This document shows positions 52,992 to 59,760 of a stretch of DNA of 64,000 nt, piece after piece (the first letter of the stretch is position 1; the number at the start of each line of letters is the position of its first letter). Below the pieces are notes generated by a model. It was not told the origin of the DNA, made no database searches, and saw only the letters and a program-made list of their open reading frames with translations. This stretch comes from Eubacteriales bacterium (GTDB lineage Bacteria > Bacillota > Clostridia > Oscillospirales > Butyricicoccaceae). Both the position numbers and the translations under genes were made by a program. The DNA is taken from NCBI GenBank assembly GCA_030539335.1, contig JAUNSG010000002.1, forward strand, positions 186,001-250,000, read 5' to 3'.

Positions 52992-53378
52992 TTAGAACGG
53001 CAACCGACTATCGTCAACTTCGCCATCGCCCACCGCAGGCTGCGGACTACTCGGCTGCGCTCCTCCAGAATGGCTGCCACCTGCCCCGTTCTGTACCTCA
53101 AAGGAATATACATTGAAGTTGTAATATGTAATGTTCTTTGCCTTGTCATATTTGGAACGAACGTCCACATCACCAAGCTTAATACGGTCACGCTCTTTAA
53201 GACCGGCTGCTTTCTTAGCTGCCGCAGTACCAAAGAAACTGATAAACCCGCTAAAATCCTCTTCATATTCTCCAGTCTGCTTATTCTTGCGGCTGATTGA
53301 AATCCGAGCCTTTGTCTGTACGTCTGATACCGGGTCAACACTCCACACGGTACAGTATGCATCTTTTCTGAAACCCAT
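52992..53378 (-). CDS. Single-stranded DNA-binding protein, phage type
   Basis: 128 residues with an OB fold (AYCTVWSVDPVSDVQTKARIS, DRIKLGDVDVRSKYD), a Gly/Ser/Gln linker and a C-terminal DDSRLPF tail like the DDDIPF tail of SSB that recruits partner proteins. Lies between ERF and the nuclease. Confidence 0.8.
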   Translation of the reverse strand: MGFRKDAYCTVWSVDPVSDVQTKARISISRKNKQTGEYEEDFSGFISFFGTAAAKKAAGLKERDRIKLGDVDVRSKYDKAKNITYYNFNVYSFEVQNGAGGSHSGGAQPSSPQPAVGDGEVDDSRLPF

Positions 53379-53383
53379 ATGTA

Positions 53384-54082
53384 TTATTCTCCCTTCATAT
53401 ATGTGCTTTTGAAGTCAGCCATCAGCTTCGCTGCAAGATTCGGCTCTTTAATTGCAAAGTAATTTGCGTTCTTTGCATACTTGCTGATAAACTTCTTCAC
53501 ATCATCTGCTTTTTTCGGGTTGTCTGCGAGATAAGCCTTCAATAATCCATCAAACTGAGCGATAATCTCCTCGGCAATAGCCTTCCCCTCGGAAGCCTCG
53601 GCTTCTTTCTGTTTACTGCGGTATGTATCAACATCTGAATCAGACTGAGCAATCTGGAAATAATTACAAAGAAAATATCTTGTGCAATATGTCAATCCAG
53701 AACCGAGAGCCTGAGATGGGTCGCTCTGAGAACCAGTAACAAACCACGGAACCTCGATATATTCATCTGGGTTTTCATCATTTACCCACTTGAACACCAT
53801 ATCTGCACTCACGAGCATCTCAGTTACCGTGTTATCATACGCCTCACCCGTCTTAGTAAACTTTGTGTTTGTAACTACATTCTGCTGAACATGCGATGTT
53901 CCCGGCACAATCTGAGGAATCAGAGATACCCCATATTTTTTCATACCTGCTGTAATCTTTGCTAAGATAGTAGTAATATCAGCGTAACTGTAGTTGTATC
54001 CACGCTTTTCCTTAGATACCACATCTGAGATTGCACGAATCTTAGCAAGCTTCTGGACAAGATTTAACTGTTCTTCTGCCAT
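53384..54082 (-). CDS. ERF-family ssDNA-annealing recombinase
   Basis: 232 residues. The N-terminal KRGYNYSYADITTILAKI and the SQSDPSQALGSGLTYCTRYFLCNYFQI core match the essential recombination function family. Anneals single strands in phage recombination. The C-terminal helices (about 180-232) are variable. Forms a module with SSB and the RecB/Cas4-like nuclease. Confidence 0.9.
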   Translation of the reverse strand: MAEEQLNLVQKLAKIRAISDVVSKEKRGYNYSYADITTILAKITAGMKKYGVSLIPQIVPGTSHVQQNVVTNTKFTKTGEAYDNTVTEMLVSADMVFKWVNDENPDEYIEVPWFVTGSQSDPSQALGSGLTYCTRYFLCNYFQIAQSDSDVDTYRSKQKEAEASEGKAIAEEIIAQFDGLLKAYLADNPKKADDVKKFISKYAKNANYFAIKEPNLAAKLMADFKSTYMKGE

Positions 54083-54099
54083 TCAAATACTCCTTTCGT

Positions 54100-54372
54100 T
54101 TACTCTCCAAGTAAAGAACTAAAATTCTGGATGATACGCTCATTCTTAGATTTTGCGCTGTCCAGTCCATTCCTTGTCTTTGCAAGTTCCGATTGGTAAT
54201 CTTCAATTTCACCAATCTTCTCCTGAATACCCTCGTTAATTCTTCTGAGATTATCAATGGTACTTGTCACCATTGATACCGCCGCATCAAACTGCTCCGT
54301 ATAACGCGTCAGTTCAGCTTGTTTCTTGGCGAGAATATCTTCTTTCTTTCCTCTTGAAAATAACCCCATCAC
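54100..54372 (-). CDS. Coiled-coil element protein, unknown
   Basis: 90 residues, almost all helix with heptads (KKQAELTRYTEQFD, NLRRINEGIQEKIGEIEDYQSELAKTR). MMGLFSRGKKED start. Overlaps the upstream HD gene by four bases (ATGA). Confidence 0.6.
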   Translation of the reverse strand: MMGLFSRGKKEDILAKKQAELTRYTEQFDAAVSMVTSTIDNLRRINEGIQEKIGEIEDYQSELAKTRNGLDSAKSKNERIIQNFSSLLGE

Positions 54373-54923
54373 TCTGCTCCTTCCTTTATGTATGTTGCAG
54401 CTTCATCAGCTACATGTAAAGCCCACGCAAGTGGGAACTTTTCAAAAGATTTTCCAACATTCTCATCAACAAATGCTCCCATATGACAGTTAATCGAAAC
54501 TGCTTCTTCTGGTGTCAACTTAATGAAATGCTGGATGAGATAAACTGATTTACTACCGTGCCCTCCAAAACAGAATCTTTCGTCAACTTTATACGCATCA
54601 TAGCTTTCCCATTGTCCAAACTCATTCTTTCGGTTACGCTTCTCAACGGCGTAATAATTGATTTTGCAAAAATCATGAAACAGCGCACAGATAATTGCGC
54701 TTTCTTCCGAACACTCAATTTCCGGATATGCTTCCAGCACTCTTTTCAGTTCATCATATACATTTAACGAATGCTGTAACAATCCGCCGGGATATGACCC
54801 GTGAAAACGTGTACTCGCCGGAGCTGTGAAAAAATCACTTTTCTTTACCCAATCCAGTAATTCTTCAATCCCATCTCGTTTGACGCTTCTACACAAAGTA
54901 ACAAACCGTTCTTTGTTGTCCAT
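54369..54923 (-). CDS. HD-domain hydrolase
   Basis: 184 residues from ATG 54923 (AAAGGAAGG six bases ahead). Motifs HGSYPGGLLQHSLNV, AIICALFHDFCKINYY with the HD pair, FGGHGSKSVYLIQHF and NCHMGAF; an HD phosphohydrolase, maybe acting on nucleotides or nucleic acids (YfbR-like or relA-type unknown). At the start of the replication operon. Confidence 0.75.
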   Translation of the reverse strand: MDNKERFVTLCRSVKRDGIEELLDWVKKSDFFTAPASTRFHGSYPGGLLQHSLNVYDELKRVLEAYPEIECSEESAIICALFHDFCKINYYAVEKRNRKNEFGQWESYDAYKVDERFCFGGHGSKSVYLIQHFIKLTPEEAVSINCHMGAFVDENVGKSFEKFPLAWALHVADEAATYIKEGAE

Positions 54924-54968
54924 TGGATACCTTCCTTTCATTCTAAAATTTGCACCTCTCAGTGCGAG

Positions 54969-55040
54969 CAGAGACGGTAGGAATCGAACCTACAAATAAC
55001 GGAGTCAAAATCCGCTGTGTTACCATTTCACCACGCCCCT
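54969..55040 (-). tRNA. tRNA-Gln (UUG), element-borne
   Basis: 72 bases without encoded CCA. Acceptor AGGGGCG pairs with CGTCTCT with two G-U pairs, anticodon stem GCGGA/TCCGT holds TTTTGAC with anticodon TTG, T-loop GTTCGATTC. Lies 15 bases downstream of a copy of the three-copy element. Confidence 0.9.
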
Positions 55041-55054
55041 ATATTTTTTGCAAG

Positions 55055-55076
55055 GTGTATTATTAGCATGATATAT
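55055..55076 (-). repeat. Three-copy element, copy 3
   Basis: Minus strand ATATCATGCTAATAATACAC, identical to copy 1, between a hairpin (CCTGC/GCAGG, about 55084-55107) and tRNA-Gln. Confidence 0.7.
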
Positions 55077-55112
55077 GTAATGAGAAACCTGCTTTTGCAG
55101 GCTCTCTATTTT

Positions 55113-56093
55113 TCAGATTGAATATGCGTCTTTCCAACGATTATAATCTTCCAAATAATCACTTGCCAACTGTCTCTGTTTGGCACCAATCAAATTTCTC
55201 CCGCTGTCCAGCTTATATGTTTTCCCTTCCATAAACTCTTCAGCAGCAGCCATAAAATCCACAGGCATCCCGGCTCTTTCCGCTTCATATGTTCTGTAGA
55301 ACAGTCCAGATAACCATACTCGATAAAAACTGAGTTTCAAATCAAGGCTCTTATCTCCATCATCGGACGGCGACTTGAATTTTGGATTCTTAGCTCTTCT
55401 CGACATCTCAACGCGCACCGCCTTGATTGACTTTGATTCGCCAATTCCACGTAGTAACATATTTCCTACAGCTCTTTCTTTATAAACCACTTTATCAGGC
55501 GCATAATTGGGATGTTTATATCTAAATTGTGTCAATGTAACACAGTTCTTAAATGCAGGAATTGCCTCTCTATAAATCGGATATTCCTTCTCTCCGTGAC
55601 GGACAATCATATCAACTAAATCAACATCTTGAACCGTGACATCAAACACATCTTCTTCCTGCATCCCTCCATAAGCTAACCAGTAGAAACATCTATAGAT
55701 ACAATCCACTGTTTCTTCTGATTCAGCTTCGCATATGCAGTTCAAATACCGATGGAGATGTTGTGGGTTCGCTACCATCTGGCGTTTCAGTTTGTCCAAT
55801 CCGAGTTCTTCAATCTGAAACAACCCATCGCAAGCCCCTTCTACATGATTTTTAATGCACCACCGCACATACTCTTTCAAAATTGTAAGTCTGAGTTTTT
55901 TACTGTTAGTTCTAAACCCAACAATCTCACTAACTACCGGCTGTAGTTCATCTTTGCTTCTGGTGCAAAAATCAGCACCCCATCCTATCTCATATGGTTC
56001 GAGAGCATTAAACATTACCGTTGCGGCATGTCTTCGACTGGTGCTTGTGCTAAACTCAGTGATAAATCTTGTCTTAATTTCCTCATTATACAT
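55113..56093 (-). CDS. Integrase-like (tyrosine-recombinase fold) phage protein, catalytically degenerate
   Basis: 326 residues from ATG 56093 (AAGGAGG eight bases ahead). N-terminal SAM-like half with TSRRHAATVMFNAL, then YRCFYWLAYGGMQEEDVFDVTVQDVDLVDMIV, a strand order as in tyrosine-recombinase cores. The Arg of that region and the C-terminal Tyr are not where expected, so it probably does not recombine DNA. It may bind element DNA. The assignment is by fold order only. Confidence 0.45.
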   Translation of the reverse strand: MYNEEIKTRFITEFSTSTSRRHAATVMFNALEPYEIGWGADFCTRSKDELQPVVSEIVGFRTNSKKLRLTILKEYVRWCIKNHVEGACDGLFQIEELGLDKLKRQMVANPQHLHRYLNCICEAESEETVDCIYRCFYWLAYGGMQEEDVFDVTVQDVDLVDMIVRHGEKEYPIYREAIPAFKNCVTLTQFRYKHPNYAPDKVVYKERAVGNMLLRGIGESKSIKAVRVEMSRRAKNPKFKSPSDDGDKSLDLKLSFYRVWLSGLFYRTYEAERAGMPVDFMAAAEEFMEGKTYKLDSGRNLIGAKQRQLASDYLEDYNRWKDAYSI

Positions 56094-56113
56094 AGCAGAT
56101 ACCTCCTTATGTA

Positions 56114-56557
56114 TCATGCAGTACACTGCTGCTTATTTATATTTAGAGATATTGCTTGCTGCCAAATAGACAGTAACATGTCTGGTTCAATATATGAGAT
56201 GGCAGAAGAAGAAAGCAAATTTGCTGCAGCCACTCTAGCCATGTATTCGTCTGATAAGGTTGTAATATACTGTCCAATTTTTGTCTTAGACATTCTTTCC
56301 GGATTTTCACACAATACCATGCTATCCGCTTTAAGCCCAGTGCCATCCGAAGGAATCATAACATGTGTCGGCTGCCCTTTCTTTTTAATTGCTGTTGTTA
56401 AAGGAAGTGCAATAATGTTCGGACTATACTCATTCCCAACATTGTTCTGAAACACCAGTCCCGGACGCCATCCGCTCTGTTCACTCCCACTACCGCTGAA
56501 ATACATTAAATAAATATCGCCAATTCTTGGCTGCTTTTTGCTTGAAGTCCTGCTCAT
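56114..56557 (-). CDS. MazF/PemK-family toxin-like protein
   Basis: 147 residues from ATG 56557 (AAAGGGATAGG upstream). Begins with PRIGDIYLMYFSGSGSEQSGWRPGLVFQN and NIIALPLTTAIKKKGQPTHV, the MazF beta-barrel core; Arg in WRPGLV and the VLCENPERMSKTKIG segment are kept. Such toxins are mRNA endonucleases. No MazE-like antitoxin is adjacent. Strong own promoter. The C-terminal 35 residues are extra. Confidence 0.75.
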   Translation of the reverse strand: MSRTSSKKQPRIGDIYLMYFSGSGSEQSGWRPGLVFQNNVGNEYSPNIIALPLTTAIKKKGQPTHVMIPSDGTGLKADSMVLCENPERMSKTKIGQYITTLSDEYMARVAAANLLSSSAISYIEPDMLLSIWQQAISLNINKQQCTA

Positions 56558-56599
56558 TGTACACCTATCCCTTTCATCGTAACTTCGATTACAATTCAG

Positions 56600-56628
56600 A
56601 GTATAGCACACGTTTAACGGCATGTCAA
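56600..56628 (-). promoter_or_regulatory. Promoter of the MazF-like gene
   Basis: Minus strand TTGACA (56628-56623), 17-base spacer, TATACT (56605-56600), with TGC just before the -10. Confidence 0.75.
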
Positions 56629-56635
56629 GCTAATT

Positions 56636-56977
56636 TTACAATTTACTTTGATATTTTTCTGTATCTGCGATAATGGTATAAGACACGTCTGAATTTGTAT
56701 TTTTTGCATTACCGCATACAATGCTGAAAACCTGTCCAACCATTTCTGTGTTGTCATGACATCTGATTGATTTTACTCTATTAAGACAAAGAGTTCCAGC
56801 GTCATTCTTGAAACATATCCGGTTTGGATTTAACATAAACGCCACATCAGAATACCTCATAACCATTTTTGCATCTTTATTTGTTCCGCCGGGTTGATTT
56901 TCAGTATCATAAATAAATGAGGCTGGTGCAATTTCCTCACAGATTTTTCGGAACCCAGTCATTGATAACACTTGCAT
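56636..56977 (-). CDS. Element protein, unknown (first gene left of immunity region)
   Basis: 113 residues from ATG 56977, nine bases after GGAGGAG; ATG 56995 overlaps that site. Beta-rich sequence (MRYSDVAFMLNP, CLNRVKSIRCHD, QVFSIVCGNAK). It would be the first translated gene of the minus-strand transcript from the immunity region. No family recognised. Confidence 0.55.
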   Translation of the reverse strand: MQVLSMTGFRKICEEIAPASFIYDTENQPGGTNKDAKMVMRYSDVAFMLNPNRICFKNDAGTLCLNRVKSIRCHDNTEMVGQVFSIVCGNAKNTNSDVSYTIIADTEKYQSKL

Positions 56978-56994
56978 CTGTAGCAACTCCTCCA

Positions 56995-57023
56995 TTGATT
57001 TATTATTCGGAGTATGCTATACT
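56995..57023 (+). promoter_or_regulatory. Promoter of the small RNA
   Basis: TTGATT, 17-base spacer, TATACT with TGC just upstream (extended -10). Predicted start near 57030. Confidence 0.65.
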
Positions 57024-57029
57024 ACAGTG

Positions 57030-57163
57030 AAGGCAACGCTTAGTTGTGTTCGTGTTGTCTTTGGGTTGTAGAAATACAACTCCGGTCTTTTGTCGCATAT
57101 ACTTTGGTCGGTGTAGTGCGGCATTTACAATGGGCGGCTCTCTTCGTGGGAGCCGTCTTTTTT
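57030..57163 (+). ncRNA. Predicted structured small RNA in the immunity region
   Basis: About 134 bases between a promoter and an intrinsic terminator with no plausible reading frame. Four consecutive hairpins: GGCAACGC/GTGTTGTC (57032-57059), GGGTTGTA-GAAA-TACAACTC (57063-57082), GTCGCATATAC/GTGTA-g-TGCGGC (57092-57122) and the terminator stem GGCGGCTC/GAGCCGTC (57133-57157) with six T residues. It is antisense to the leader of the leftward transcript from 57234. I do not recognise a known family. The gene-free stretch 57003-57308 holds this RNA and the repressor control region. Confidence 0.55.
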
Positions 57164-57182
57164 CATGAATCACCTTAAAGGC

Positions 57183-57211
57183 TTGACAAAAACTCTTGTT
57201 TGTATTACTAT
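57183..57211 (+). promoter_or_regulatory. Promoter of the S24 repressor
   Basis: TTGACA, 17-base spacer, TACTAT (57206-57211). The -10 is covered by the operator at 57197-57225. 5' leader about 90 bases. Confidence 0.65.
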
Positions 57212-57225
57212 TGGTAACAGAAACA
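57197..57225. promoter_or_regulatory. Candidate repressor operator
   Basis: Inverted repeat TGTTTGTATTAC-N5-GTAACAGAAACA with 10 of 12 arm positions matched. It overlaps the repressor -10 and lies just downstream of the leftward start, so one site could regulate both promoters. A shorter palindrome AAACA-TT-TGTTT follows at 57221-57232. Confidence 0.55.
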
Positions 57226-57240
57226 TTTGTTTGCTTTTTC

Positions 57241-57269
57241 ATAATAACACCAAGATACATCGTTGTCAA
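57241..57269 (-). promoter_or_regulatory. Leftward promoter of the immunity region
   Basis: Minus strand TTGACA (57269-57264), 17-base spacer, TATTAT (57246-57241), start near 57234. The transcript would run through the operator, antisense to the small RNA, into the gene at 56977. Confidence 0.65.
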
Positions 57270-57308
57270 TGGTAAAATCGAAGTAAAATAAAAGGAGGTG
57301 CCTTTGCT

Positions 57309-58103
57309 GTGGAAATTCATGACAGAATTAAAGGCTTACGTCTGCAACGCTCAATGACACAAAAGGAGTTTGCTAAGGCACTCGGCGTGTCCGTTGTTTC
57401 AATACAATGCTGGGAAAACGGGAGCAAGAATCCATCAATGTCCGCCATTATTGCTATTGCTACCACATTTAAAGTAACTACCGACTATTTGCTTGGAATT
57501 GCGAAAAAACCAGATTATGATTCATCTTTACTGTCCAGCTCTGAGCAGAAGTTGCTAAGTAATTATCGCAGTCTCGACCACTTTGGAAAGAAAGCCGTTG
57601 AAACAATTTGCTCTTTGGAAAAATCTCGTATCTTATCCGAATTAAAGCCAGATAAGATTGTTAGTTTCCAAAAGAGCAATCCATCGCCGAGCAGATACAT
57701 TCCTAGATACACCACGCCATCAGCAGCCGGTAGTTCTGTTCCGTTAGACGGAGATGACTTTGAAATGATATTGGTTGATGATAGTGTACCACACGATGCT
57801 GACTTTGCAGTTGGTATTCAGGGTAATAGTATGCTTCCTTATATTCACGATGGGGATACGGTGTATGTCAAACGAGACTGTGATTTAAGAATTGGCGATG
57901 TCGGAATTTTCTGTGTTGACGGTGCAATGTTTTGCAAACAGTATTACATCGACGAAGAAAGAAATCTTACTCTTGTCTCAGCAAACCCCAGACTTCGCCA
58001 TACCAATGTTCATATATCCGCAGATAGTGGTTCAAGTGTACAATGTTATGGTAAGGTACTACTGGATAAAAAAATCACTCTACCAGATTATTTTCTTGAG
58101 TGA
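57309..58103 (+). CDS. XRE/S24 (LexA-like) phage repressor
   Basis: 264 residues. N-terminal helix-turn-helix with LRLQRSMTQKEFAKALGVSVVSIQCWENG (about 10-38), linker, and C-terminal S24 self-cleavage domain with cleavage site A140-G141, Ser174 in GNSMLP and Lys210 in MFCKQY. GTG start with GGAGGTG eight bases ahead. Likely keeps the element silent and is cleaved on RecA activation. It is the only long plus-strand gene in the element apart from the lipoprotein. Confidence 0.95.
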   Translation: MEIHDRIKGLRLQRSMTQKEFAKALGVSVVSIQCWENGSKNPSMSAIIAIATTFKVTTDYLLGIAKKPDYDSSLLSSSEQKLLSNYRSLDHFGKKAVETICSLEKSRILSELKPDKIVSFQKSNPSPSRYIPRYTTPSAAGSSVPLDGDDFEMILVDDSVPHDADFAVGIQGNSMLPYIHDGDTVYVKRDCDLRIGDVGIFCVDGAMFCKQYYIDEERNLTLVSANPRLRHTNVHISADSGSSVQCYGKVLLDKKITLPDYFLE

Positions 58104-58677
58104 TTATGTTTTCACCGCCTGATGCAAATGCTCTGATTGGCTCCCAAAAATACACTCCGCTTGTTATTTCCGGGTGTTCTGATACTGGTATCGCAACTGT
58201 CATATCACCCGCCCGGAATTCAGTTTTTTTGTGCCAAGGAGCAAACAAAAGTTTATATGGAAAACCATGCAAGCGAAGTTCCTTATCATACCATGTTAAA
58301 AATCTTCGCTCGATTTTCATGTCCATTTCTCCGCAAGGGCTTGAACGAAATCCACTGTATGCTGTGGTTTTGGGTATTTTACAATCTTGAGCAAGGAGTG
58401 CCCGGATAGTCATATCAGCAGTGGATTTCACACCAGCTTCGCTTTCTATGCGATAGCGCATTGTCGTAGCTTCATCATTATTCGAGTACGTTAAGTGCTG
58501 AACCGCAGATAACTGTTCATCTGATGCAGAATATAATTCGATGAATCTATCATGGTCTTTGCTTGCCTTATCAAACCATTCTTTACGCTCTTTTTGACTT
58601 TTTTCACGACGAACTTTACCACTTTTGAGTATATATGCAATACATACCCATAAAGCTACTGCTAAAAGAAAATACAC
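58075..58677 (-). CDS. Membrane-anchored element protein, unknown
   Basis: 200 residues: one N-terminal membrane helix (about 2-18), a basic stretch (KVRREKSQKERKEW) and a soluble domain with ERRFLTWYDKELRLHGF and YFWEPIRAF. Its last 29 bases overlap the repressor's end on the opposite strand. No family recognised. Might be an immunity or exclusion protein by location only. Confidence 0.5.
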   Translation of the reverse strand: MYFLLAVALWVCIAYILKSGKVRREKSQKERKEWFDKASKDHDRFIELYSASDEQLSAVQHLTYSNNDEATTMRYRIESEAGVKSTADMTIRALLAQDCKIPKTTAYSGFRSSPCGEMDMKIERRFLTWYDKELRLHGFPYKLLFAPWHKKTEFRAGDMTVAIPVSEHPEITSGVYFWEPIRAFASGGENIITQENNLVE

Positions 58678-58699
58678 TACCCGTCACCTCCTCTCGTAT

Positions 58700-58930
58700 T
58701 TATGCAGATGCTTCCGCAATCCTGCTTCTGGCGTCATCAAGATGTGAGGCAGCCTCCTCAAGACAATCTACTGCTGCTTCCATATTCTCATACCGTTCAC
58801 TCATTTGTAGATTTTCTGGCATATTGTCAAGACAATCCTGCTCTTGGTCAAGAGCATTATTTACAATGCTCGATGCTCTGTCCAACAAACTGATGGCACT
58901 CTTCAACAGCTCTCTTCGTTTATTGTTCAT
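58700..58930 (-). CDS. Small helical element protein
   Basis: 76 residues from ATG 58930 (GGAGG seven bases upstream). Helical with SAISLLDRASSIVNNALDQE and AVDCLEEAASHLDDARSRI, common in phage early regions. No function known. Confidence 0.6.
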   Translation of the reverse strand: MNNKRRELLKSAISLLDRASSIVNNALDQEQDCLDNMPENLQMSERYENMEAAVDCLEEAASHLDDARSRIAEASA

Positions 58931-58947
58931 CAAGTGCCTCCGTTAAA

Positions 58948-59301
58948 TTAAAATGCTCTGACCCAGATACCGCTAAAAATGAAATCAATCTGAAGCTGCT
59001 CATTTTCGTATGATTTGAACCCAACCTTTTTTGCCCTATGCATAAGCCCGTAAAAATCATCCGAAGATGTGTCAATCTCCAGCTCACCACATACCAGCGA
59101 TACTGTGATGTCAGTGGTTTCATCGTCAACTTCTACCTCGTATGAAATCCCGCCAAATTTTTCAGCAAGAACATCAATCAAATCGCAGCACTCTCTTAAT
59201 TCCTGCTGCCTTTCTTCATCCACCTTGAGTAGAGAGCCAAATTGACTTGTTGCCTCCTCAGTTACCATCTCTACCACATCATAGCATTTTGCAAAACTCA
59301 T
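58948..59301 (-). CDS. Element protein, paralogue of the next gene
   Basis: 117 residues. C-terminal half ISYEVEVDDE...DITVSLVCGELEI...FIF matches the pattern of the 59303-59707 product (DITYELNAPY...SVSVVGKEIVI...NFTF). Two bases separate the genes. Function unknown. Confidence 0.6.
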   Translation of the reverse strand: MSFAKCYDVVEMVTEEATSQFGSLLKVDEERQQELRECCDLIDVLAEKFGGISYEVEVDDETTDITVSLVCGELEIDTSSDDFYGLMHRAKKVGFKSYENEQLQIDFIFSGIWVRAF

Positions 59302-59302
59302 A

Positions 59303-59707
59303 TCAGTTTCCTACCTTTCGTGTTAAATTATGGAATGTGAAGTTTATCTGAACCGTTCCATTTGTTTTTGGATAAACCTCGAAGTTGGATGCCATCGCCG
59401 CAACCTTCGCAAATAATGCCGGATTGGTAATAACTATTTCTTTACCAACGACAGAAACCGAACCCATACTCGTGTATGGTGCGTTCAGTTCATAGGTAAT
59501 ATCCACATTCCTACCTTTAGCAATGAGCCGCATAGTCTTATATACAGCCTCGACCAGCTTCACTCTCTCTGGAATAGCTACTGATGTACCAGCTTCGTCT
59601 TCAGAGATAACATCAGCAATTTTAGTTATCACTTCGTCCACAGAAATCATCGCCTCTTCTTCTGAGCCGAAGTCTTTATCAAAATCGAATGGTGTTTCTT
59701 TCATCAT
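59303..59707 (-). CDS. Element protein, first of a paralogous pair
   Basis: 134 residues; acidic N-terminus (FDFDKDFGSEEEAMISVDE), helix with RVKLVEAVYKTMRLIAKG, then the strand-rich half shared with its neighbour. Strong promoter upstream. Function unknown. Confidence 0.6.
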   Translation of the reverse strand: MMKETPFDFDKDFGSEEEAMISVDEVITKIADVISEDEAGTSVAIPERVKLVEAVYKTMRLIAKGRNVDITYELNAPYTSMGSVSVVGKEIVITNPALFAKVAAMASNFEVYPKTNGTVQINFTFHNLTRKVGN

Positions 59708-59731
59708 TTACCTCCTAATTATACACTTTGC

Positions 59732-59760
59732 ATTATACCATTTTCTTTTCGTCGATTCAA
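59732..59760 (-). promoter_or_regulatory. Promoter of the paralogous pair
   Basis: Minus strand TTGAAT (59760-59755), 17-base spacer, TATAAT (59737-59732) with TGG before it. The -35 overlaps the cysteine-desulfurase stop. Confidence 0.7.

Noticed and set aside
57003..57320. Open minus-strand frame of 105 codons (or 79 codons from an internal ATG) across the immunity region
   Set aside because: It has no ribosome site, its internal ATG lies inside a promoter -10 box, it overlaps the repressor start, and the sequence is better explained by the hairpins of a plus-strand RNA.
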